In this document: piece by piece, positions 17,994 to 27,131 of the stretch
Numbering within the stretch: the first letter of the stretch is position 1
Layout of the letters: each line of letters begins with the position of its first letter
Assembly (NCBI RefSeq): GCF_000513195.1
Contig: NZ_CBVI010000055.1
Coordinates: 1 to 36,622, forward strand
Reading direction: 5' to 3'
DNA length: 36,622 nt
From: Bacteroides timonensis
GTDB taxonomy: Bacteria > Bacteroidota > Bacteroidia > Bacteroidales > Bacteroidaceae
Made by a program: the position numbers and the translations under genes
Notes under the pieces: generated by a model
What the model was told of the DNA's origin: nothing
The model's database searches: none
Seen by the model: the letters and a program-made list of their open reading frames with translations, nothing else

Positions 17994-20078
17994 TTAACCG
18001 AGTACAACTCTGTCTCCCAATCGTTTGGCCATAATACTTTTGATCTCACGCAGTTCTGAGTAGCGTTTCATGATAGAGGTACATTGTTCTTCATCATTGG
18101 CTACTGCAGGGTCTTGCAAGGCATACATCATGTGTTTTATTTCTTCACTGATGATGGCGAACTTGAAATTAATCATGAGCGTAGGCACCAATTCGAATAG
18201 GCGTTCCTCATCGGTCACCAATCTTTGGGCTTTGGAATGATACTTGCTCAGTTGGTAGCGGTCGGCAATCAACTCTGTGCTTAGCTTACTGATAGTAGAA
18301 TCAGGATGCGCCAGGAAATACCGTTCTGCGGTGAATCCTTCACTGTGTATATGTTCTGCTGCTTCCGTCAGTATCTTTCTATGTAAAGGATTATGGAAGG
18401 CCAGTTCGTCCTCTTTCAAGTCATTGACTACGTATTCCGTTACTGTGACGGGAATTTCTTTCCCTTCCTCATCGGGAACGTTGCACAATACTTTCTCTCC
18501 GTAGCGTACTACCATTTGCAGGATAAGGCGCTCGTATTTGTAGAATTCCTGTCCTTCTTTTCCTTCCTGCGGGATATAAGATACGTATTCGGCAGCTTCC
18601 GGTGGAAGCGGTGCACCGCCGTCAGGCATTTCTCCATTCATGGGATAAGGAGGCATGTCTTCAGGGTAGGGAGGTTGCATGCCGTCGGGGAGCGGTGCTT
18701 GTGCAGCGTCGCGGGCAGCATTGTTCTTCCTTGTTTCCCGGTTTCTTTGTTCCGCCTGCTTCTCAGCCTGAGTTTCGCGTCGTTTGGCAACTTCCGAAAC
18801 CAGCAGCTTGTCTTCTACGCGAAGCAACTGGCTGCATTCTTTAATATATACGTCGCGGACAATTGCCTCCGGGATAATAGATATACTTTGTACAAGATTG
18901 CTGATTAACTCCGCACGCTTGATGGGATCTTTTCCTGCATCTTCCAGCAGAAGATTGGTTTTGAAACGTATAAAGTCTGTTTCATTATCTTGTATGAATT
19001 TCTGGAATTCCGTAGCGTTGTGCTTGCGGGCGAAGGAGTCCGGGTCTTCCCCGTCGGGAAGCAGGCAAACTTTGATATTCATTCCTTCTTCCAGCAGCAT
19101 GTCGATACCGCGGAGAGAAGCCTTGATACCCGCCACGTCACCGTCATAGAGTACCGTAATATTATTGGTGAAGCGGTGAATGAGTTTTATTTGCCCCGGA
19201 GTCAGTGCCGTTCCCGAAGAAGCTACCACATTCTCCACGCCTGACTGGTGCATGGAAATAACGTCCGTGTATCCTTCCACCAGGAAGCAACGGTCTTGTT
19301 TTACAATCGCCTGTTTGGCAAAATAAATGCCATACAGCTCATTACTCTTATGATAGATTTCCGATTCGGGAGAATTGACATATTTAACTTTGACTCCCTT
19401 CGTCGCACTGCTAAGCACGCGCCCGCCGAAAGCGACTACCTTACCGGAAAGTGTGTGTACCGGAAAAATAACGCGTCCCCAAAAGCGGTCACGCAAGCGG
19501 TGATCGTCCGTTTCGTAGCAAAGCCCTGTCTTGACAAGATATTCTTTCTTGAATCCCTTCTTGATGGCTTCCTGAGCCATGGCGTCGTGACTTTCGGTGC
19601 AATAGCCTAACTGGAACTTTTCGATGATATCATCCCGGAAACCACGATTGCGGAAGTATGCCATACCAATGCTACGTCCGTCCACATGGTTTTTAAGTAT
19701 ATTTTGGAAGTAATCACGTGCAAAGTTATTCACGATGAACAGACTTTCACGTTCGCTCTGCATCAGCTTCTCTTCGCTGGACAGTTCTCGCTCCTTGATT
19801 TCGATACCGTATTTCTTTGCCAGATATTTCAGGGCTTCGGGGTAGCTCATCTGCTCGTGCTCCATAATGAAGTGCACCGCATTACCACCCTTACCGCAGG
19901 AAAAGCATTTGCACAACCCTTTGGAAGGCGACACGTAGAAAGATGGCGTCTTGTCATCATGGAACGGACACAAGCCTACATAATTCACACCTCGCTTACG
20001 CAACGTAACGAAGTCCGATACAATGTCTACAATCTGTGCGGCATCCAGAATTCTGTCTATGGTAGGTTGGTCTATCAT
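17994..20078 (-). CDS. dnaG: DNA primase
   Basis: 694 residues. The CHC2 zinc motif is C37-x2-H40 and C58-x2-C61 (GLCPFHDD, CKCFSCGKGG). The RNA-polymerase core and TOPRIM domain follow (FLVEGYTDVISMHQSG with the Glu, then VLYDGDVAGIKASLRG with the D-x-D). A Pro/Gly-rich linker near residue 460-495 (PPYPEDMPPYPMNGEMP) leads to a C-terminal helicase-binding region. It synthesises primers at the replication fork. It converges on folE and is transcribed away from cas9; its upstream region is shared with the tracrRNA. Confidence 0.97.
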   Translation of the reverse strand: MIDQPTIDRILDAAQIVDIVSDFVTLRKRGVNYVGLCPFHDDKTPSFYVSPSKGLCKCFSCGKGGNAVHFIMEHEQMSYPEALKYLAKKYGIEIKERELSSEEKLMQSERESLFIVNNFARDYFQNILKNHVDGRSIGMAYFRNRGFRDDIIEKFQLGYCTESHDAMAQEAIKKGFKKEYLVKTGLCYETDDHRLRDRFWGRVIFPVHTLSGKVVAFGGRVLSSATKGVKVKYVNSPESEIYHKSNELYGIYFAKQAIVKQDRCFLVEGYTDVISMHQSGVENVVASSGTALTPGQIKLIHRFTNNITVLYDGDVAGIKASLRGIDMLLEEGMNIKVCLLPDGEDPDSFARKHNATEFQKFIQDNETDFIRFKTNLLLEDAGKDPIKRAELISNLVQSISIIPEAIVRDVYIKECSQLLRVEDKLLVSEVAKRRETQAEKQAEQRNRETRKNNAARDAAQAPLPDGMQPPYPEDMPPYPMNGEMPDGGAPLPPEAAEYVSYIPQEGKEGQEFYKYERLILQMVVRYGEKVLCNVPDEEGKEIPVTVTEYVVNDLKEDELAFHNPLHRKILTEAAEHIHSEGFTAERYFLAHPDSTISKLSTELIADRYQLSKYHSKAQRLVTDEERLFELVPTLMINFKFAIISEEIKHMMYALQDPAVANDEEQCTSIMKRYSELREIKSIMAKRLGDRVVLG

Positions 20079-20100
20079 TGGATAATTGTTTTTGCGAATG

Positions 20101-20108
20101 CAAAGATA
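20101..20108 (-). promoter_or_regulatory. -7 box of dnaG
   Basis: On the minus strand TATCTTTG (exact TAnnTTTG) lies 22 bases before the dnaG ATG. Its first base is the last T of the tracrRNA terminator T-run, so the promoter and the tracrRNA terminator are fused. Confidence 0.5.
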
Positions 20109-20135
20109 AAAAAAATCCCCCGTTGAGGACGAGGG
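20108..20135 (-). terminator. tracrRNA terminator
   Basis: On the minus strand CCCTCGT (20135-20129) pairs with ACGGGGG (20123-20117), with one G-U pair and a 5-nt loop. One base (A) separates the stem from TTTTTTTT (20115-20108). Confidence 0.8.
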
Positions 20136-20187
20136 AACCTAATGTTTTCACAACGGAATAATCCTTATTGTGATTTGCTTCAAACTA
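20108..20187 (-). ncRNA. tracrRNA of the type II-C CRISPR system
   Basis: The plus strand at 20168-20189 (TTGTGATTTGCTT, CAAA, C, TAGT) matches the minus-strand CRISPR repeat over 21 of 22 positions with one base missing. Read as minus-strand RNA, this is an anti-repeat that pairs with the 5' part of the crRNA repeat; the one mismatch becomes a G-U pair and one repeat base bulges. It continues into AATAAGGATTATTCCGTTG, similar in form to the region after the anti-repeat in Neisseria II-C tracrRNA, and ends in a hairpin with eight U residues. A TATCTTTG box lies just upstream. The length of about 80 nt is inferred from those limits. It lies between dnaG and cas9, opposite in strand to cas9. 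Confidence 0.85.
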
Positions 20188-20193
20188 GTGAGG

Positions 20194-20201
20194 CAAAGAT
20201 A
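20194..20201 (-). promoter_or_regulatory. -7 box of the tracrRNA
   Basis: Minus-strand TATCTTTG (exact TAnnTTTG) lies 4 bases before the anti-repeat region begins, so transcription should start near 20187. No good -33 element is visible. The same octamer occurs inside every CRISPR repeat on the minus strand. Confidence 0.55.
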
Positions 20202-20245
20202 TGTGTTTTTCTTTAATAATCATTAGGATATATGGAAAAAAACTG

Positions 20246-20253
20246 TAGTTTTG
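20246..20253 (+). promoter_or_regulatory. -7 box of the cas operon
   Basis: TAGTTTTG (exact TAnnTTTG) lies 26 bases before the cas9 ATG. It is divergent from the tracrRNA box, with 44 bases between them. The -33 element is weak. Confidence 0.5.
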
Positions 20254-20279
20254 TGTAAAATTATAAAGAAAAGAGCGGT

Positions 20280-23200
20280 ATGAAGAAGATTTTGGGTTTG
20301 GATTTGGGAACCAACAGTATAGGTTGGGCACTTATAGACGGTGAAGAAAATAGGATATTAGGGATGGGTAGCCGGATTATTCCGATGACGCAAGACGTGT
20401 TGGATACGTTCAGTGGGGGAAATCCATTGGAAACACAAACGGCGGTACGGACAGCTTATCGTGGCGTACGCCGACTGCGCGAAAGAACATTATTGCGTCG
20501 CGAGCGTTTGCTTCGCGTTTTGAATGTAATGGCGTTTTTACCCGAACATTATGCTTTTCAGATAGATTTTGAAAAGCGGTTAGGACAATTTCTTGATGAA
20601 AAAGAACCAAAATTGGCTTGGAGGCAAAATGATGATGGGAAGTTCGAGTTTATCTTCCAGCAATCTTTCAATGAGATGATAGAAGAGTTTAAGAATAATG
20701 GAGTGGTTGCGGGGGATAAAAAAATTCCCTACGATTGGACTATTTATTATCTGCGTAAGAAAGCACTTTCCCAAAAGATAGAGAAAGAAGAGTTGGCTTG
20801 GATTTTATTAAATTTCAATCAGAAGCGGGGATATTACCAACTGAGAGGGGAAGAAGAGGAAGAAAATTCTAACAAATCGGTAGAATATTATTCATTGAAA
20901 ATAGCCGATGTCGTAGCCGATGATAGATCGAACAGTAAGGGCGAGACATGGTATTCTTTGCATTTGGAAAACGGATGGGTTTATCGTCGTTCCAGCAGAA
21001 TACCGCTCTTTGACTGGAAAGATAAGACACGTGATTTTATTGTCACAACCGATCTGAATGATGACGGGACGGTGAAAAAAGATAAGGAAGGAATAGAAAA
21101 ACGCTCTTTCCGAGCACCAAGCGAGAATGATTGGACATTATTGAAAAAGAAGACAGAGAAAGATATAGAAAAGTCTCGTAAAACAGTGGGTGCCTATATC
21201 TATGAGACGTTACTACAGAATCCGATGCAAAAAGTTCGTGGAAAGTTGGTACGGACCGTCGAACGCAAATTCTACAAGGATGAGTTGAGGCAAATTCTTG
21301 AGAAACAAAAAGAGTTTCACTCTGAATTGGGGAATGAGGACTTGTACAACGATTGTATTAGGGAGTTATATCGCAATAATGAAACTTATCAACTTATTTT
21401 GAGTAAAAGAGACTTCGTTCATTTGCTTTTGAATGATATTCTGTTTTATCAGAGACCACTGCGCAGCCAGAAGTCTTCGATAAGTGATTGTGCACTTGAA
21501 TTTCAAACCTATAAAGATAAGGATGGTAATGAAATCAAAGAGCATCTGAAAGCCGCATCAAAATCCAATCCGCTTTATCAGGAATTTCGTATATGGCAGT
21601 GGTTGTATAATCTGAGGATTTATCGGAAAGAAGATGGTGAGGATGTCACTGCACAATTCATAACAGGCGTTGAGGACAAAGAACAACTGTTTGATTTTCT
21701 GAATGATAGAAGAGATGTTGAACAGAAGCCGTTGCTTGACTATTTGATAAAAGCAAAGGGTTTGAAAAAGCAAGTAAAGACGGATACATATCGATGGAAC
21801 TATGTTGAGGACAAGGCATATCCCTGCAACGAGACAGGAGTAATGATTTCCACACGTTTGGCTAAAGTGGAAAATATTTCCGATGATTTCCTTACCAAAG
21901 AGATGGAACAAAAGCTCTGGCATATCATTTATTCCGTTACCGATAAAAATGAATTTGAGAAAGCATTAAAAACTTTTGCAAAAAAGAATGGCTTGGATGT
22001 TGTTTCTTTCGTGGATAGTTTCAAAAAGTTCCCACCCTTTAAATGTGAATATGGGGCGTTCTCTGAAAAAGCGATAAAGAAACTGCTGCCTCTGATGCGT
22101 TTGGGGAAATATTGGAAGTGGAATGATATTGATGACAATACTCAAAATAGAATATCTAAAATAATTACAGGTGAGTATGATGAAGGCATTAAGGATATAG
22201 TTCGTGAAAAGGTTGTTAATCTAACCAATGAAAACGATTTCCAGGGATTGCAGTTGTGGTTGACTCAGTACGTTGTTTATGGAAGACATTCGGAAGCTGA
22301 CATTGCAGGGAAATGGCGTTCGGTTGCTGATTTGGAGAAATATCTGGATGATTTTAAACAGCACTCTTTACGCAACCCGATTGTGGAACAAGTTATTACG
22401 GAAACCTTACGGGTGGTCAGGGATATTTGGAAACAATACGGACGGGGTGCGGAAGATTTCTTCAGTGAAATTCATGTTGAGCTGGGGCGTGATATGAAGA
22501 ACACTGCTGATGAAAGGAAAAGGCTTACTAATGTTATAGTTGAAAACGAAAACACGAACCTGAGAATTAAAGCTCTGCTGATGGAGCTGAAAAATAATGC
22601 TGATGGTAAATTGGAGATTGAGAATGTTCGTCCTTATTCACCCATGCAACAAGATATTCTGAAAATATATGAAGAAGGGGTGATTAATTCCGGTATAGAA
22701 ATTGATGAAGACATCCGGAAAATAAGTAAGACTGCACAACCCACAGCGGCGGAATTGCAACGTTATAGGCTGTGGCTGGAGCAGAAATACCGTTCTCCAT
22801 ACACTGGTAAGGTCATTCCGCTCGGCAAACTGTTTACCGAAGAATATCAGATTGAGCATATCATTCCCAAATCTCGTTACTATGATGATAGCCTCAGTAA
22901 CAAAGTAATTTGTGAGGCTGCTGTAAATAAGCTAAAAGATAAGTACTTGGGATTTGAGTTTATAAAAAACTATCATGGGCAGATAGTGGAAATAGGTTTC
23001 GGGCAAAAAGCAACTATCTTTGATGAAGGAGAATATCAAGATTTCGTAAAACGGCATTATGCCCATAATCATTCAAAGAGAGCAAAACTTCTATTGGAAG
23101 AAATTCCTGAAAAAATGATAGAACGGCAAATGAATGATACACGTTATATCAGTAAGTTTGTTTTTCCTCTTTTGTCGAACCTCGTTCGTGCAGAGAAAGG

Positions 23201-24860
23201 CGACGATGGGGTAAATTCAAAAAATGTATTGCCCGGAAATGGTAAAATTACCACTATATTGAAACAAGACTGGGGCTTGAATGATGTTTGGAATGACTTG
23301 ATTCTTCCTCGTTTTGTGCGAATGAATAAGCTGACAGGCACTACTGCATTCACCAGTTGGAATGAACAATATCAGAAATATTTGCCTACTGTCCCGTTAG
23401 ATTTATCGAAAGGGTTTCAGAAGAAGCGTATCGACCACCGGCATCATGCAATGGATGCTTTGGTGATAGCTTGTGCTACTCGTGACCATATCAATCTGCT
23501 GAATAACAAGCATGCGAATACGGATACAATTCGATATGATTTGCAACGGAAATTACGACTCTTTGAGCGGGTGACATATACCGACCCACACACAAAAGAG
23601 CAAGTGACAAAGGATATTCCGAAGGAGTTTAAGAAACCATGGGATAGTTTCACTGTTGATGCCCGCAATGAATTGGGAAAAATTGTTGTAAGTTTTAAGC
23701 AGAATCTGCGTATAATCAATAAAGCCACTAATATATATGAGAAGTATGAAGACGGTGAAAAGGTGAACGTAAAACAAAAAGGAATTAATTGGGCTATTCG
23801 TAAACCCTTGCACAAAGAAACTGTGTTTGCCAAAGTATCACTTCGTAAAATAAAAAAGGTACGTTTGAGTGACGCTTTGAAAGATTGGAAAAAGATAGTG
23901 GATAAAGGTCTAAAACAAGAAATAGAACGGCTTGTTTGTCAATATCATAGATTCAATCCCGATGAAATTTGCAGATATTTCAAAGCTCGGGGGAATCAGT
24001 TTGGAGGAGTAGATATATCAAAGGTAGATGTGTATTACTTTGATGAAGAGAATGCGGCTGTACGAAAGAATGTAGATACTTCTTTCACTGAGAAGTTTAT
24101 TCGGGAATCTGTAACAGATACCGGAATACAAAAGATATTGATTAATCATTTAAAGGCAAAGGGGGACAAGACTGAAATCGCATTCTCTCCTGAAGGCATT
24201 GAAGAGATGAACAAAAACATAGTTCAACTTAATGGGGGAAAGTTTCATCAACCTATACTTAAAGTAAGGATATATCAAGCTTTAGGTAATAAATTTCAGA
24301 TTGGAACAATGGGAAATAAGAAAGATAAGTATGTTGTGGCAGAGGCTGGGACAAATCTTTTTTTTGTTGTTTATGAGAAAGATGGTAAACGAAATTATGA
24401 AACCATACCATTAAATGAGGTGATTGAACATCAAAAATGGCGTGGCACATTATCAAAAGAAGAACAACAGAAGATTCCTGTAATTCCTATCAAAAATGAC
24501 AGAGGTATGTTTGTGTTCTATTTGTCGCCTAATGATTTAGTTTATGTTCCAACAGCAGAACAACTTGGTGATATAAATATAAGCGTTAATGATATAAAGC
24601 CTAACAGAATTTATAGATTCACAGATTCAAGTGATACTAGAGCTAATTTTATACCTATGTCTATCGCTGAAGTTTTATTTAATTGCAATAAGGACAAACA
24701 AAAGAAAATAGGTATTGAGTATTCTATTCAGAATGAAATAGGAATAGGTAGTCAAGGTTCTAAAAATCAAAAAAGTATAAATGGTGATATGATTAAGGAC
24801 ATTTGTCTTAAATTGAAAATAGACCGCTTAGGAAGTATTAAAGAAATATCCGGTTTATGA
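20280..24860 (+). CDS. cas9: Cas9 endonuclease, type II-C, large form
   Basis: 1526 residues. RuvC-I is LGLDLGTNSIGWALI with catalytic D8. An Arg-rich bridge helix is at about 57-85 (RTAYRGVRRLRERTLLRRER). RuvC-II is FFSEIHVELGRDMKN with E734. The HNH domain has YQIEHIIPKSRYYDDSLSNK with H860. RuvC-III is IDHRHHAMDALVIAC with H1056 and D1059. All nuclease residues are present, so both strands should be cut. The region after 1100 would be the WED/PAM-interacting part; I cannot read a PAM from it. It is longer than most II-C Cas9 proteins I know of (commonly about 1000-1450). Gene order with cas1 and cas2, no csn2 or cas4, and a divergent tracrRNA support II-C. Confidence 0.97.
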   Translation: MKKILGLDLGTNSIGWALIDGEENRILGMGSRIIPMTQDVLDTFSGGNPLETQTAVRTAYRGVRRLRERTLLRRERLLRVLNVMAFLPEHYAFQIDFEKRLGQFLDEKEPKLAWRQNDDGKFEFIFQQSFNEMIEEFKNNGVVAGDKKIPYDWTIYYLRKKALSQKIEKEELAWILLNFNQKRGYYQLRGEEEEENSNKSVEYYSLKIADVVADDRSNSKGETWYSLHLENGWVYRRSSRIPLFDWKDKTRDFIVTTDLNDDGTVKKDKEGIEKRSFRAPSENDWTLLKKKTEKDIEKSRKTVGAYIYETLLQNPMQKVRGKLVRTVERKFYKDELRQILEKQKEFHSELGNEDLYNDCIRELYRNNETYQLILSKRDFVHLLLNDILFYQRPLRSQKSSISDCALEFQTYKDKDGNEIKEHLKAASKSNPLYQEFRIWQWLYNLRIYRKEDGEDVTAQFITGVEDKEQLFDFLNDRRDVEQKPLLDYLIKAKGLKKQVKTDTYRWNYVEDKAYPCNETGVMISTRLAKVENISDDFLTKEMEQKLWHIIYSVTDKNEFEKALKTFAKKNGLDVVSFVDSFKKFPPFKCEYGAFSEKAIKKLLPLMRLGKYWKWNDIDDNTQNRISKIITGEYDEGIKDIVREKVVNLTNENDFQGLQLWLTQYVVYGRHSEADIAGKWRSVADLEKYLDDFKQHSLRNPIVEQVITETLRVVRDIWKQYGRGAEDFFSEIHVELGRDMKNTADERKRLTNVIVENENTNLRIKALLMELKNNADGKLEIENVRPYSPMQQDILKIYEEGVINSGIEIDEDIRKISKTAQPTAAELQRYRLWLEQKYRSPYTGKVIPLGKLFTEEYQIEHIIPKSRYYDDSLSNKVICEAAVNKLKDKYLGFEFIKNYHGQIVEIGFGQKATIFDEGEYQDFVKRHYAHNHSKRAKLLLEEIPEKMIERQMNDTRYISKFVFPLLSNLVRAEKGDDGVNSKNVLPGNGKITTILKQDWGLNDVWNDLILPRFVRMNKLTGTTAFTSWNEQYQKYLPTVPLDLSKGFQKKRIDHRHHAMDALVIACATRDHINLLNNKHANTDTIRYDLQRKLRLFERVTYTDPHTKEQVTKDIPKEFKKPWDSFTVDARNELGKIVVSFKQNLRIINKATNIYEKYEDGEKVNVKQKGINWAIRKPLHKETVFAKVSLRKIKKVRLSDALKDWKKIVDKGLKQEIERLVCQYHRFNPDEICRYFKARGNQFGGVDISKVDVYYFDEENAAVRKNVDTSFTEKFIRESVTDTGIQKILINHLKAKGDKTEIAFSPEGIEEMNKNIVQLNGGKFHQPILKVRIYQALGNKFQIGTMGNKKDKYVVAEAGTNLFFVVYEKDGKRNYETIPLNEVIEHQKWRGTLSKEEQQKIPVIPIKNDRGMFVFYLSPNDLVYVPTAEQLGDINISVNDIKPNRIYRFTDSSDTRANFIPMSIAEVLFNCNKDKQKKIGIEYSIQNEIGIGSQGSKNQKSINGDMIKDICLKLKIDRLGSIKEISGL

Positions 24861-24943
24861 ATAAAAACACTAACTATACCATTCAAAAAAAATAGGAGTG
24901 AGTCGGACATATATCAATATCAATAAATTAAAATAAAATTAGC

Positions 24944-25711
24944 ATGGAACAGAATTTAAAATCGGAAGGCAAGTGCCTGTATTGTGGAAAAATGTTTGCT
25001 AAGGCGGGAATTAACCGTCATCTGATTAAGCATTTGGAAGAAAAAGAAGTCAATGGACACCCCGGACATTCTTTCTTGGTGAAAATTGAACAAAATCCAA
25101 GCTGGGGGAGGGCTCCCTATTTCCTTTCACTTTGGGTGGACGGTGAAACAAAAATGAAAGATATTGATGCCTTTCTACGGGACATCTGGCTTGAATGTTG
25201 CGGACATTTAAGTGCTTTTCGTAATCCGAAGAAACGTATGAGTGGCGGTTGGGATTATTTTGAGGCAATGGCATTGATGGAGCAGGGTAGGGTGAAGGAA
25301 TATGAGAAACTTATGGAAAATTGTGCAGGTGAGATACCGATGGATCGTAAAGTGAAGAATGTGTTTTGTAAGGGGCTGAAATTGGAATATGAGTATGATT
25401 TTGGAAGTTCTACGGAGTTGATCGTGGAAATTGTTGCGGAATATTCTGTAAAAGCTGATGATAAAATCGTGTTGCTTTCACGTAATGAACCGATAGGATG
25501 GCTTTGTGAAAAATGCGGAAAGGCAAAAGCGACTTTGATATGTACGGTTTGTGTGGGAAATGAAGAATCTATGTTTTGTGGTAAGTGTGCCAAGAAACAT
25601 GCTAAAGAATGTGAGGATTTTGCTGATTATGCGGCAATGCCGATAGTTAATTCTCCAAGAATGGGAGTTTGCGCCTATGAGGGAGGATGCATTGATACGG
25701 AAAGGAATTAA
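24944..25711 (+). CDS. Zinc-finger protein with a plasmid pRiA4b ORF-3-like domain, inside the cas operon
   Basis: 255 residues. An N-terminal C2H2 finger is C11-x2-C14-x11-H26-x3-H30. Residues 42-166 fit the pRiA4b ORF-3-like fold: GHSFLVKIE, then MKDIDAFLRDIWLECCGHLS and later KGLKLEYEYDFGSSTELIVE. A C-terminal cluster is C188-x2-C191, C200-x2-C203, C212-x2-C215, H219 and C223, a cross-brace (B-box/MYND-like) zinc pattern. It starts 83 bases after cas9 and ends 14 bases before cas1, same strand, so it is almost certainly co-transcribed. It is not a core Cas protein; a role in adaptation, regulation or nucleic-acid binding is inference from position and zinc fingers. Confidence 0.85.
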   Translation: MEQNLKSEGKCLYCGKMFAKAGINRHLIKHLEEKEVNGHPGHSFLVKIEQNPSWGRAPYFLSLWVDGETKMKDIDAFLRDIWLECCGHLSAFRNPKKRMSGGWDYFEAMALMEQGRVKEYEKLMENCAGEIPMDRKVKNVFCKGLKLEYEYDFGSSTELIVEIVAEYSVKADDKIVLLSRNEPIGWLCEKCGKAKATLICTVCVGNEESMFCGKCAKKHAKECEDFADYAAMPIVNSPRMGVCAYEGGCIDTERN

Positions 25712-25725
25712 AACAGAATAGTGGA

Positions 25726-26658
25726 ATGATAAAGAAAACGCTTTACTTTGGGAATCCGGCGTATTTGTCCTTGAAGAATGAACAACTGGTTATCAAGTTA
25801 CCGGAAGTGACGAATAGTGATTCTGTACCTGAGCACTTTAAGAAACAGGCGGAAGTGACAAAACCGATAGAAGACATCGGAGTGGTGGTGCTTGATAACA
25901 AGCAAATCACTGTCACATCTGGTGTCCTGGAGGCATTGCTTGAGAATAATTGTGCCGTAATTACCTGTGACAGCCGAAGTATGCCGGTTGGGTTGATGTT
26001 GCCTTTGTATGGTAATACGACACAGAATGAACGTTTCCGCCGGCAATTGGGTGCGTCTGTGCCTTTGGTGAAGCAGTTATGGCAGCAAACGATTAAAGCG
26101 AAGATTGAAAATCAGGCGGCTGTATTGAAAAGGTGCAGGGGAGAAGAATCGAAATGTATGAAGGTGTGGGCTGCCGATGTGAAAAGTGGCGATTCCGATA
26201 ATTTGGAGGCTCGTGCAGCAGCGTATTATTGGAAGAATCTGTTTGACATAAAGGAATTTACAAGGGATAGGGAAGGCACTCCTCCCAACAATCTATTGAA
26301 TTATGGGTATGCTATTTTGCGGGCTGTTGTGGCGCGGGGATTAGTGGCGAGTGGTTTGCTGCCAACACTTGGAATACATCACCATAATCGTTATAATGCT
26401 TATTGTCTGGCAGACGATATCATGGAACCATATCGTCCTTATGTGGATGAGCTGGTATATGGTATTGTAAAGAGCGGGCAAGACTATACGGAACTGACCA
26501 AGGAATTGAAAGCAAAACTGCTCTCTGTTCCTGTGTTGGATGTGGTGATTACAGGGAAGCGCAGTCCGTTGATGGTGGCAGTGGGACAGACTACTGCATC
26601 ACTCTATAAGTGTTTTGACGGAGAAATCCGGAGAATAATATATCCGAGTTTTGAATGA
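25726..26658 (+). CDS. cas1: Cas1 integrase, type II
   Basis: 310 residues. The metal-binding residues of the Cas1 active site are readable as E161 (DNLEARAAAYYWKNLF), a His within H218-H220 (LGIHHHNRYNAYCLADD) and E234 (DIMEPYRPYVDELVYG). The N-terminal beta domain begins KKTLYFGNPAYLSLKNEQL as in type II Cas1. With Cas2 it integrates new spacers at the leader-repeat junction. Start ATG 25726 is 14 bases after the zinc-finger gene. Confidence 0.96.
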   Translation: MIKKTLYFGNPAYLSLKNEQLVIKLPEVTNSDSVPEHFKKQAEVTKPIEDIGVVVLDNKQITVTSGVLEALLENNCAVITCDSRSMPVGLMLPLYGNTTQNERFRRQLGASVPLVKQLWQQTIKAKIENQAAVLKRCRGEESKCMKVWAADVKSGDSDNLEARAAAYYWKNLFDIKEFTRDREGTPPNNLLNYGYAILRAVVARGLVASGLLPTLGIHHHNRYNAYCLADDIMEPYRPYVDELVYGIVKSGQDYTELTKELKAKLLSVPVLDVVITGKRSPLMVAVGQTTASLYKCFDGEIRRIIYPSFE

Positions 26659-26669
26659 CGATCTTATGA

Positions 26670-27023
<354 letters not shown>

Positions 27024-27028
27024 AAGAG

Positions 27029-27060
27029 GAAATCCCGCCTATTGGCGGGATTTCTCTTAC
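27029..27060 (+). terminator. Hairpin at the end of the cas operon
   Basis: An 11-bp perfect stem, GAAATCCCGCC (27029-27039) with GGCGGGATTTC (27044-27054), loop TATT. Only a weak T-stretch (TCTT) follows, and the minus side reads CTCTTTC, so it could act on transcripts from either direction, including minus-strand crRNA transcripts leaving the array. Confidence 0.65.
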
Positions 27061-27131
27061 GGAAACAATCTCATTTTTTAATCTTAATTCGATTTGTAAA
27101 TGATTGGAATACAGTCAATAATGAATAATCT
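27061..27131. promoter_or_regulatory. Putative CRISPR leader (cas2-proximal)
   Basis: A 71-base AT-rich stretch between the cas2 hairpin and the first perfect repeat. The repeats next to it are identical to one another while those at the far end are decayed, the sign of the integration side. No TAnnTTTG box points into the array from here. Leader identity is inferred from position. Confidence 0.55.

Noticed and set aside
27061..27131. Leader promoter driving the array on the plus strand
   Set aside because: No TAnnTTTG box points right here, and the only anti-repeat pairs with minus-strand repeats.
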